Shown: piece after piece, positions 49,852-58,109 of the stretch | Numbering within the stretch: position 1 is the stretch's first letter | How the letters are laid out: every line of letters begins with the position of its first letter | Assembly (NCBI RefSeq): GCF_014257025.1 | Contig: NZ_JACMSF010000016.1 | Location: forward strand, 62,001 to 126,000 | Direction: 5' to 3' | DNA from: Streptomyces cupreus | GTDB taxonomy: Bacteria; Actinomycetota; Actinomycetes; Streptomycetales; Streptomycetaceae | DNA: 64,000 nt | The notes under the pieces: model-generated | Seen by the model: only the letters and a program-made list of their open reading frames with translations | Told to the model about the DNA's origin: nothing | Database searches by the model: none | Position numbers and translations under genes: made by a program

Positions 49852-50394
49852 TTGGAGGCGGACGAGCTTTTGGTGCTCGTGGCTGGTGGGGACCAGAAGG
49901 CATTCGAGGAGTTGTACGGGATCGTGTCGGGGCCGGTGTTCGGACTGGTGCGGCGGGTCGTGCGGGACCCGGCCCAGTCGGAGGAGGTGGCGCAGGAGGT
50001 GCTGCTGGAGATGTGGCGGTCCGCGGGGCGGTTCGACCCCGGCCGGGGCAGCGCCCTGTCGTGGATCCTCACCCTCGCCCATCGCCGGGCCGTGGACCGG
50101 GTGCGCAGCGCCCGTGCGGCCGGCGAACGCGAGCAGCGCGAGGCACGGCGGGCCCATCACCCCGCCTTCGACCAGGTGTCCGAGGAGGTCGAGGCGGGCC
50201 TGGAGCGTGAGTGGGTGCGCCGCTGCCTCGACCGGCTCACCGCCCTGCAACGGCAGTCCGTCACCCTCGCCTACTACGACGGCTACACCTACCGTGAGGT
50301 CGCCGAGCGGCTCTCCCTGCCGCTGGGCACGGTCAAGACCCGGATGCGCGACGGGCTGACCCGGTTGCGCGAGTGCCTGGGAGGTGCCGCATGA
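49852..50394 (+). CDS. sigK: ECF sigma factor SigK
   Basis: This 180-residue ECF sigma factor starts at TTG 49852 (LEADELLVLVAGGDQKAFEELYG). The choice rests on GGAGGGGGAG just upstream and the CCATCC/CGAATA promoter at 49773-49800, which excludes earlier starts. Region 2 contains VFGLVRRVVRDPAQSEEVAQEV and SALSWILTLAHRRAVDRVRSA; region 4 is LDRLTALQRQSVTLAYYDGYT followed by YREVAERLSLPLGTVKTRMRD. The sequence aligns by eye with M. tuberculosis SigK over its whole length. It overlaps rskA by 4 bases and is held inactive by it until a membrane or envelope signal triggers release. Confidence 0.9.
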   Translation: MEADELLVLVAGGDQKAFEELYGIVSGPVFGLVRRVVRDPAQSEEVAQEVLLEMWRSAGRFDPGRGSALSWILTLAHRRAVDRVRSARAAGEREQREARRAHHPAFDQVSEEVEAGLEREWVRRCLDRLTALQRQSVTLAYYDGYTYREVAERLSLPLGTVKTRMRDGLTRLRECLGGAA

Positions 50395-51179
50395 GCCTCT
50401 TCCGCCGCGGGGACCTGCACTCCCTCGCCGCCCCCTACGCCCTCGACGCTCTGGAACCGGGGGAGCGCGTGCGCTTCGAGAAGCATCTGAAGAACTGCGA
50501 GCGCTGCGCCGCCGAGGTACGGACCCTGTCCGAGGACGCGGTACGACTGGCCTGGTCGACGTCCGCCCCGGCGCCGGCCGCGATGCGCGAACGGGTCCTG
50601 GCCGCCGTACGGACGACCGCTCAGGAGCCCGTGCGGGCGCGGGAGCCGCAGTTGCCGCCGCATGTGTGGGGGATGCGGCCGCCGCCGAGCCGGGTGCGGG
50701 AGCGGCGGCCCCTGTTCGTGCCCTTCGCGACCGCCACCGCCGCCGCGGCCCTCGTCGTAGGCTCGCTGTTCGCGGTGCAGGCGAATCGGACGCAGGACGA
50801 GCTGGACGCCCAGCGGGCGCAGGCGCGTGAGATCGCCCACGTTCTCGCGGCTCCCGACGCACGTGCGAGCACCGGACAGGACGCCGAGGGCCGGAGTATC
50901 GGAGTGATCGCTTCCGTATCGGAGGGGCGTGCGGTCGTCACCCTCGGCGGATACGACGACCCTCCGGGGCGCCGCGTGCATCAACTGTGGCTCATGCGCC
51001 CGGGCGCGCAACCGCGCTCCCTCGGGCTCTTCGAGGGCGACACGCCCTTGGTCGCGTCCGGCCTGGACAAGTCCGCTACGTCACTGGCCGTGACCGTCGA
51101 GCCGGACGGAGGCTCGCCGCAGCCCACTACCCAGCCGGTAGTCCAACTCGCCCTGAAATCGGTTGGATTCGGAGAGTGA
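50391..51179 (+). CDS. rskA: Anti-sigma-K factor RskA
   Basis: This 262-residue single-pass anti-sigma factor has an N-terminal zinc-anti-sigma (ZAS) helix bundle, LHSLAAPYALDALEPGERVR, with the metal motif HLKNCERCA (H-x3-C-x2-C). One membrane helix (PFATATAAAALVVGSLFAV, about residues 107-125) is followed by the extracellular RskA domain (GGYDDPPGRRVHQLWLMRPG; GDTPLVASGLDKSATSLAVT). It binds SigK in the cytoplasm and is destroyed by regulated proteolysis on signal. The ATGA overlap with sigK ensures balanced synthesis. Confidence 0.92.
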   Translation: MSLFRRGDLHSLAAPYALDALEPGERVRFEKHLKNCERCAAEVRTLSEDAVRLAWSTSAPAPAAMRERVLAAVRTTAQEPVRAREPQLPPHVWGMRPPPSRVRERRPLFVPFATATAAAALVVGSLFAVQANRTQDELDAQRAQAREIAHVLAAPDARASTGQDAEGRSIGVIASVSEGRAVVTLGGYDDPPGRRVHQLWLMRPGAQPRSLGLFEGDTPLVASGLDKSATSLAVTVEPDGGSPQPTTQPVVQLALKSVGFGE

Positions 51180-51305
51180 TCGACGACGAATCGTCAACGC
51201 CCTTACGGGGAAGGTGAATCCTGTGACCGCGATACACGAGTGCCCCGAGGGGGCGATAGGGTTACCCTGCCCGGGCCGGGTGGACTCGTACGGGTGGGGA
51301 GTGAC

Positions 51306-51575
51306 ATGGAACAGATAACAGTGCGCAGCAGGGCGAGGGTCCCTGCGATCACCTGCGGGAGCAGCGCGACCAGTTCGCGCCTCGACCGCCATCTCTCGGT
51401 GCTGGCGGGTCCCGCCGTGCCGCAGCAGAAGACGGCCGAGGCGACCTCGCTGATGCGTGAGCTGACCGCCCGTGAGCCCGTGAGTCAGCACAGCGACCGG
51501 GGTGCGCGAGTCCGTCGCGTCTCGCTCTTCGCGCCCCTGCGTCGACTGCGCCGCTCGCTGTTCGGCGGCCACTAG
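51306..51575 (+). CDS. Small hypothetical protein of 89 residues
   Basis: The ATG at 51306 follows GGGGAG at a 4-base spacing. The product (MEQITVRSRARVPAITCGSS) is basic and Ser/Arg-rich, with no signal peptide or membrane helix. The C-terminal part FAPLRRLRRSLFGGH could form an amphipathic helix. I do not recognise a family. Codon use is Streptomyces-like but the frame is short, so moderate confidence. It lies downstream of rskA after a 126-base gap and may have its own promoter. Confidence 0.5.
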   Translation: MEQITVRSRARVPAITCGSSATSSRLDRHLSVLAGPAVPQQKTAEATSLMRELTAREPVSQHSDRGARVRRVSLFAPLRRLRRSLFGGH

Positions 51576-51656
51576 GCGCTCCGCTGCAGGTGCCGCGATC
51601 TGCCGTCGGTCTTCTGCGGCGCCGTCGCGACCTGCTCAGACGTTCCGGCCCCGCGC

Positions 51657-52865
51657 TCAGGCGGCCACTCCGTCCCGGCGCAGCGCTGCGATCTCGCCGT
51701 CCGTCATCCCCACGGCTCGCAGCAGCGCCTCGGTGTGTTCCCCGAGCGCGGGCACGTCCCCCATGCGTGCCGCCTCCCCACCCGGCAGCGTGATCGGCGG
51801 CAGCAGCGCCCTGAGCGGCCCCACCGGCGAACCCACCTCCCGCCACCGCTCCCGGGCCGTCAGCTGCGGATGGTCCGCGACCTCGTGCAGATCCCTGAGC
51901 CGCGCGCACGCAAGACCCGCGCCCTCCAGCCGCGCCAGCGCCTCGTCGGTGTCGAGCGCGCCCAGCGCCTTCGCGACCAGCTTGTCCGTGCGTTCCCGGT
52001 TCACCACCCGAGCAGCATTCGTCGCATAGGCCGGCTCGGTCCCCAACTCGGGCCGCCGCAGCACCTGTTCGGCCAGTCGCCGCCATTCCCGGTCGTTCTG
52101 CACCGACAGCAGCACCCGTCCCCCGTCCGCCGTCGGATAGGCGTCGTAGGGCGCGATGACGGCGTGCGCGAGCCCGGTGCGCGCCGGTGCCGTGCCGCCG
52201 TGCATCGCGTGGTGCAGTGGATGCCCCATCCACTCCGCCAGCGACTCCAGCATCGACACCTCCACAGGCCCGCCCCGCCCGGTCATGCCCCTGCGCACCA
52301 GCGCCGCGAGCACCCCGGAGAAGGCGTACATGGCCGCCGCGATGTCCGCCGCAGGGATCCCCGCCTTCACCGGCTGTTCGGGCGTCCCGGTCACCGACAC
52401 AAGGCCGGCCTCGCACTGCACGAGCATGTCGTAGGCCCGCTTGTCCGCGTACGGGCCGCCGGCGCCGTACCCCGAGATGTCCACGGCTACCAGGCGTGGG
52501 TGCGCGGCGCACAGCGTGGCCGCGTCGAGGCCGAGCCGGGCGGCGGCGCCCTGGGCGAGGTTTTGCACGAAGACGTCCGCGTCGCGCACGAGTCGTCGTA
52601 CGACGTCCAGGCCGCGCGGGTCCTTCAGGTCCAGGGCGATGGACTCCTTGCCGCGGTTGCACCACACGAAGTGCGAGGCGAGACCCGCGGCGGCGGTGTC
52701 GTAGCCGCGCGCGAAGTCGCCGCCGTCGATCCGCTCGACCTTGATCACCCGGGCGCCGAGATCGGCGAGCTGCCGGGTGGCGAAGGGGGCCGCGACGGCC
52801 TGTTCGACGGCGACGACGGTGATGCCTGTAAGGGGCAGCGGCTGTGATTCCATGCGGGCGATCAT
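51657..52865 (-). CDS. CaiB/BaiF-family (class III) CoA transferase
   Basis: This 402-residue family III CoA transferase opens with LPLTGITVVAVEQAVAAPFATRQLADLGARVIKVE, the standard N-terminus (only partly shown: the segment runs from residue 6 to 40). The CoA-binding and Asp-nucleophile region is FVWCNRGKESIALDLKDPRG and the nucleophile loop is around RAYDMLVQCEAGLVSVTG (catalytic Asp in YDML). MYAFSGVLAALVRRG and EVADHPQLTARERWREV near the end are further family marks. It moves CoA between an acyl-CoA and a carboxylate; the pair of acids is unknown. The starting ATG may be the one at 52865 or an ATG five codons later. Confidence 0.9.
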   Translation of the reverse strand: MIARMESQPLPLTGITVVAVEQAVAAPFATRQLADLGARVIKVERIDGGDFARGYDTAAAGLASHFVWCNRGKESIALDLKDPRGLDVVRRLVRDADVFVQNLAQGAAARLGLDAATLCAAHPRLVAVDISGYGAGGPYADKRAYDMLVQCEAGLVSVTGTPEQPVKAGIPAADIAAAMYAFSGVLAALVRRGMTGRGGPVEVSMLESLAEWMGHPLHHAMHGGTAPARTGLAHAVIAPYDAYPTADGGRVLLSVQNDREWRRLAEQVLRRPELGTEPAYATNAARVVNRERTDKLVAKALGALDTDEALARLEGAGLACARLRDLHEVADHPQLTARERWREVGSPVGPLRALLPPITLPGGEAARMGDVPALGEHTEALLRAVGMTDGEIAALRRDGVAA

Positions 52866-52877
52866 GCCCCGTGGACG

Positions 52878-52980
52878 TCAGCCTTCGCCATGGGTGTACC
52901 GGCGTACGGCAAGCGGCGCGGCGACGGCGATCAGCAGGGCGCTCCAGGCCGGCGACCCGGCGACCGGGTGGGCCACCGGC
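52878..52980 (-). pseudogene. C-terminal remnant of an ABC-2 (DrrB-type) transporter permease
   Basis: The minus strand encodes VAHPVAGSPAWSALLIAV and then APLAVRRYTHGEG before a stop at 52878. This is the usual last transmembrane segment and APLAVRRY end of daunorubicin-type ABC export permeases. Nothing of the rest of the permease or its ATPase is present; the upstream sequence turns directly into the plus-strand TetR remnant. I read it as what is left after a deletion. Confidence 0.55.
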
Positions 52981-52983
52981 CAG

Positions 52984-53388
52984 GTGATCTGGGCGCGTCC
53001 CGAACGGACGGGCCGGGGGCCGAGGCCCGCGTACAGCCGGGCCGACATCGCCGCGGCGGCCGTCCGGATCGCTGACGCGGAGGGGCTCGACTCGGTCTCG
53101 ATGCGACGGGTCGCGGCCGAGGTCGGCTGCGGCACGATGTCGCTCTACAACTACGTGCCGCGCAAGGCGGACCTGTACGAGCTGATGGTCGACGAGGTCA
53201 GCGCGGAGTACGAACTGCCGGACGACCCCGGGCTGGCCGAGCGCGTGCGCTCCGTGGCGTGGTCGGCGGAGCGGGAACTGAGCGTACGGGGCGCCTACAT
53301 GATGAGCCGGGTCATGACGGGGGAGTACCCGCGCCTGGCGGCTGAGGCTCAGACGATCACGAACTGGCCCTCCGGGCCCTCCTCGTGA
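52984..53388 (+). pseudogene. TetR-family regulator remnant with internal deletion
   Basis: From GTG 52984 (VIWARPERTGRGPRPAYSRA) a 134-residue frame encodes a complete TetR DNA-binding domain: AAVRIADAEGLDSVSMRRVA and GCGTMSLYNYVPRKADLYEL. The ligand-binding domain is nearly absent. After LAERVRSVAWSAERELSVRG the sequence jumps to YMMSRVMTGEYPRLAAEAQ, which resembles the far end of TetR_C domains, and then stops inside the neighbouring gene. About 100 residues typical of the family are missing. A short product could still bind DNA, but loss of function is likely. Confidence 0.6.
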
Positions 53389-54497
53389 TGGTCCAGGACC
53401 GAGGCCGGCCCCCGGGCCGCCTCGGGCACGGGGAGCACCCCCGCCTTGCGCAGCTCCGCCGCACTGATCGCAGCGTTGATCGTCAACTCCTTCTGCCGTG
53501 GCCGCAGTTCGGCGAGCAGGGCCAACACCGTGATCAGCTCAAGGAGTTCGGAGGTCCAGGTCTGCGGCCAGGTCGGCGGGCGGATCGCCGCCAGGGTGCC
53601 CGGTTCCGTCTTTTCGGCGGTGCGGGTGGTGAACCACTGCTCCAGGACGCGGACGCCGCCCACCTCGTAGTCCCAGGCCTCCGGCGGCACCGGGGAGACG
53701 CGGCCCTCGTCCAGGTGCAGGGTCTCCTCCTCGCGGTCGTAGTGCAGGGTCAGGGGGCGGGAGGGGAGCGGGGCGCGAACGTACGGGCGGCGGCCTCCGG
53801 GGAGTTTGGGGCGGTCGCCGTCGCGTCGCATCAGCCAGAGGATGCGGTGGCCCAACTCCACGCCCTTCGCCCAGAGTTCGGGGTCCTCGGTGAGGGGGAC
53901 GGTGAGGTCGTGGCGGGTCGTGGCGATGGTCCAGGCGAGGACGTCGGCGGGGGTGGGGGACAGGCCGAGCCGTGTGGTCAGGTGGTCCATCAGGCCCGGG
54001 GCCAGGTTCGGTTCCGTGCCGCCGGGGCGGCGGTAGAGGGGGCGGATTCGGCCCGGACGCAGGAGGGGGAGCAGGGAGGTGGCGAGGAGCTGGTCGGGGG
54101 TCTCGACCAGGAAGGTCTGGTGTTCGTCGGCCACCCGCCACAGCTCCGGTCGGGCCGCGTCGATCAGGCGGTGGTCGGGGATCAGCCACTGCTCGTCGAA
54201 GGGGGCGTGCAGCACGCGGACCGGCTCCGGGCAGGGGCCCGAGGCGCGGACCAGTTTCTCCGTACCCCCTGGGTGGCCCGGCAGTTGACCCACCGCCGAG
54301 TGCAGGGTGCGTGAGCGCGTCGGCTCCAGCAGCGCTTCCCGGTCCGGGCCCTCGGCCTTGACGAAGGCGTCCCAGCGGGCCTTCAGACAGGCCGCGTCGG
54401 GGCCCGTCGGCCACCCCCGGCCCAGCCGAAGCGGTGCGACGGACCACGGCATGAGGTCCGCCAGCGGCGGAGCGTCGTCGTGCGTCACGGTGGGCAT
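53349..54497 (-). CDS. Stand-alone protein resembling the type ISP restriction-modification specificity domain
   Basis: This 382-residue protein lacks helicase, nuclease and methyltransferase motifs but resembles the C-terminal target-recognition region of type ISP restriction-modification enzymes: VRVLHAPFDEQWLIPDHRLI followed by ARPELWRVADEHQTFLVE is the recognisable pattern, with a later DVLAWTIATTRHDLTVPL and VEWGHRILWL-like segment (VELGHRILWLMRRDGDRPK). Homologues of similar length appear in Streptomyces genomes without the rest of the enzyme. It is the third gene after hmgA and gntR on the same strand (16-base gap to gntR). Function unknown; DNA binding is a guess. Its 3' end overlaps the TetR remnant by 40 bases. 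Confidence 0.65.
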   Translation of the reverse strand: MPTVTHDDAPPLADLMPWSVAPLRLGRGWPTGPDAACLKARWDAFVKAEGPDREALLEPTRSRTLHSAVGQLPGHPGGTEKLVRASGPCPEPVRVLHAPFDEQWLIPDHRLIDAARPELWRVADEHQTFLVETPDQLLATSLLPLLRPGRIRPLYRRPGGTEPNLAPGLMDHLTTRLGLSPTPADVLAWTIATTRHDLTVPLTEDPELWAKGVELGHRILWLMRRDGDRPKLPGGRRPYVRAPLPSRPLTLHYDREEETLHLDEGRVSPVPPEAWDYEVGGVRVLEQWFTTRTAEKTEPGTLAAIRPPTWPQTWTSELLELITVLALLAELRPRQKELTINAAISAAELRKAGVLPVPEAARGPASVLDHHEEGPEGQFVIV

Positions 54498-54513
54498 GGT
54501 ACGACGTGGCCGT

Positions 54514-55263
54514 CTACGTCGCGTCGAGGGTCACCGTGAAGGAGAAACGGTCGCCTCTGTAGTTGATGACCGCCACATCCAGAACACGTCCGTCCGAATC
54601 GTACGTAATGCCCGTATAGTGCAAGATCGGGCTCAGCAACGGTACTTCCAGCAACCGAGCCGTCTCCGGATCCGCCAGCCTCGCCTCCACCGTGTCCGTG
54701 ATACGGCTGATGTCCGCCAGGACGACGTCCCGCAGCACCTTCGTCATCGGCCACCGCTCCAGATCGGCCGGATCGATGCGCGCGGCGAGTTCGGGGCGGA
54801 CGTAGTTGCGGGCGTGGTTCGTCGGCTCGCCCGTCTTCTCGTCGCTGCGCAGCCGGTGGTACGTCGCCACCTCGCCCAGATCCGGGAAGTACTCGGCGAG
54901 TTCCACCGGTACCGGCCCCTTCCCGTGGTCCAGCACCCGCGTCGCCATCCCCGACTGCTGCGCCACGATCGCGTCCACCGACCCCAGCAGCCGTACCGGC
55001 GCACCCCGTTGGACATGCGGCTCGATGAACGTGCCCCGCCGCCGGTGCCGGGTGATCAGCCCCTCGTCCTCCAGCTCCTTCAGCGCCTGCCGCATGGTCA
55101 GCACGCTCACGCCGTAGTGCTCGGCCAGCTGCTCCTCCGTGGGCAGGCGCAGCGGGTCCTGGGGCCGGCGGCCGAGTATCGAGGCGCGCAGCGACTGCGA
55201 CACCTGGTACCAGAGCGGCAGCTTGCGGTTGAGGACGATGGAGTCCGGGGCGAAGGAGGTCAC
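54514..55263 (-). CDS. GntR-family regulator with UTRA domain (HutC type)
   Basis: This 249-residue regulator has an N-terminal winged helix (LPLWYQVSQSLRASILG; LRLPTEEQLAEHYGVSVLTM followed by RQALKELEDEGLITRHRRRG) and a C-terminal UTRA effector domain (YHRLRSDEKTGEPTNHARNY; LLSPILHYTGITYDSDGRVL). It lies 27 bases after hmgA on the same strand, so it is likely the controller of tyrosine/homogentisate catabolism here. The 11-base inverted repeat in front of hmgA (56661-56692) is a good candidate for its binding site. Confidence 0.9.
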   Translation of the reverse strand: MTSFAPDSIVLNRKLPLWYQVSQSLRASILGRRPQDPLRLPTEEQLAEHYGVSVLTMRQALKELEDEGLITRHRRRGTFIEPHVQRGAPVRLLGSVDAIVAQQSGMATRVLDHGKGPVPVELAEYFPDLGEVATYHRLRSDEKTGEPTNHARNYVRPELAARIDPADLERWPMTKVLRDVVLADISRITDTVEARLADPETARLLEVPLLSPILHYTGITYDSDGRVLDVAVINYRGDRFSFTVTLDAT

Positions 55264-55290
55264 GGGGCCATCCGTACCGGCAGGAGTTGA

Positions 55291-56643
<1,353 letters not shown>

Positions 56644-56660
56644 GATCGCTCCCTTGCCGT

Positions 56661-56692
56661 CCGGAATCCTATGTATAACCGTAGGATTCCGG
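56661..56692. promoter_or_regulatory. Large inverted-repeat operator upstream of hmgA
   Basis: CCGGAATCCTA and TAGGATTCCGG are perfect 11-base complements around a 10-base centre that contains TATAAC. It lies 18-49 bases upstream of the hmgA ATG, overlapping the place of its promoter, and is a probable repressor site. Confidence 0.7.
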
Positions 56693-56805
56693 CTCGGTGG
56701 GCGCAAGAGGTGCACCCCAGGTACGCGGTTTCTCCTCACTGCGGACGACCAGAACCAGACCCCAGGGGGATCCGAGTGTCGGACCGGTGTTCTACGCTCC
56801 CCGGC

Positions 56806-57384
56806 ATGTCGTGGACGCGGGCGCTGCTCGCCGCGCTCGCGGTCTGTGTCCTGCTGCTGACCGGATCCGTGGGCTGCGGCTCCAGTGGCACACAGGAACA
56901 GAAGATCGGCGAGTCGCCCTCGCCGGTCGGCGAGCTGCTCGACGACTCCGACGAGGAGGGCCGGCTCTACCGCGAGGTGGACGAGGAGCAGGCACCCGAG
57001 GTCGGCATCGAGGTGCAGCCGAACTCGTCCGACAGCTGGGACGTCCGTCTCACCGTCCGCGACTTCCGCTTCTCGCCCGCCGGCACGAAGGAGAAGCCGG
57101 TGGCCGGACAGGGCCTGGCGCACCTCTATCTCGACGGCCGCCTGATCGCCCGCCTCCGCACCCCGGAGTACCGCCTCCCCGCCGAACTCGTCCCGCGCGG
57201 CACGCACCACGTCACCGCCCGCCTGTACGCCGACGACGGCACGGTGTGGGCCGTGGACGGCGAACCGATCGAGAGCACGGCCGACATCACGGCCTCGGAG
57301 GCCGACCCGACGATGAGTGCAGGGGCCACCGGAGTCCGTACTGGAGGGCAAGGTTCACCGGACCGCGCCGGAAAGGCATCATGA
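56806..57384 (+). CDS. Putative lipoprotein, partner of a TetR regulator
   Basis: This 192-residue protein starts MSWTRALLAALAVCVLLLTG and has a lipobox GSVGC, so it should be a surface lipoprotein. The mature domain has an acidic linker (DDSDEEGRLYREVDEEQAPE), then a beta-rich stretch WDVRLTVRDFRFSPAGTKEK and GLAHLYLDGRLIARLRTPEY with TARLYADDGTVWAVDG, resembling cupredoxin- or Ig-like copper-binding or adhesion folds without clear metal ligands. The stop overlaps the TetR start (ATGA). Function is unknown. Confidence 0.78.
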   Translation: MSWTRALLAALAVCVLLLTGSVGCGSSGTQEQKIGESPSPVGELLDDSDEEGRLYREVDEEQAPEVGIEVQPNSSDSWDVRLTVRDFRFSPAGTKEKPVAGQGLAHLYLDGRLIARLRTPEYRLPAELVPRGTHHVTARLYADDGTVWAVDGEPIESTADITASEADPTMSAGATGVRTGGQGSPDRAGKAS

Positions 57385-57998
57385 AGCCCGTGCCCCACGC
57401 GACCTCGCTCCGCCGCGCGCCCGTACAGCGGCGCAGTGCCGAACGGCTCACCAGGATCCTCGACGCCTGCGCCGACCTCCTCGACGAGGTCGGCTACGAC
57501 GACCTGAGCACCCGCGCGGTCGCCCAGCGCGCCGGAGTCCCCATCGGCTCGGTCTACCGCTTCTTCGGCAACAAGCGACAGATGGCCGACGCCCTGGCCC
57601 AGCGCAACCTCGACCGCTACGCCGAGCGCGTCACCGAACGCCTGGCGGGCGGCGCCGTCCGCGACTGGCGCGCGGCCATGGACGCCGTACTCGACGAATA
57701 CCTCGTGATGAAGCGAACGGCCCCCGGCTTCGCCCTCGTCGACTTCGGCAACCAGATACCCGTGGGCGCCCGCCGCGCGGAACCCAACCATCGAGTCGCC
57801 GACCGCCTCACCGACCTCCTCTCCGGCTACCTCGACCGCACCCCCGACGAGGATCTGCGCCGCGTGTTCCTCGTAGCCGTGGAAACCGCCGACACCTTGG
57901 TCCACCTCGCCTTCCGCGTCTCCCCGGAGGGAGACGAGCGGATCATCGAGGAGGCACGGGAGCTGCTGCGGGCTTATCTGGCGCGGGCCCTGGACTGA
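57381..57998 (+). CDS. TetR-family transcriptional regulator
   Basis: This 205-residue regulator has a complete DNA-binding domain: RILDACADLLDEVGYDDLST, then RAVAQRAGVPIGSVYRFFGNKRQMADAL, and a TetR_C ligand domain (AAMDAVLDEYLVMKRTAPGF; LRRVFLVAVETADTLVHLAF). It is translationally coupled to the upstream lipoprotein gene. A TetR-type palindrome CATACCGGTCGGTATG lies 50 bases after its stop, in front of the molybdopterin oxidoreductase gene, which is thus the obvious target. Confidence 0.9.
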   Translation: MKPVPHATSLRRAPVQRRSAERLTRILDACADLLDEVGYDDLSTRAVAQRAGVPIGSVYRFFGNKRQMADALAQRNLDRYAERVTERLAGGAVRDWRAAMDAVLDEYLVMKRTAPGFALVDFGNQIPVGARRAEPNHRVADRLTDLLSGYLDRTPDEDLRRVFLVAVETADTLVHLAFRVSPEGDERIIEEARELLRAYLARALD

Positions 57999-58047
57999 AC
58001 CCTCCGCGAATTTCCGACCCCACCCCCGCCACCCCCTCCCCAGCATC

Positions 58048-58063
58048 CATACCGGTCGGTATG
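58048..58063. promoter_or_regulatory. TetR-type palindrome upstream of the molybdopterin oxidoreductase gene
   Basis: CATACCGGTCGGTATG has perfect 7-base arms (CATACCG/CGGTATG) with a 2-base centre, very like known TetR operators. It lies 47-62 bases before the GTG start, at a promoter-like position. The upstream tetR gene at 57381 is the likely source of the binder. Confidence 0.7.
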
Positions 58064-58109
58064 CTCGGCCCCACGTCCGTGCGCCACCGTCGCCGCCCCG
58101 GGAGGACCC

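Noticed and set aside
52890..53075. Alternative short plus-strand frame before the TetR remnant
   Set aside because: Gly/Arg-rich composition in the wrong frame; the TetR helix-turn-helix is only readable from the frame of GTG 52984.
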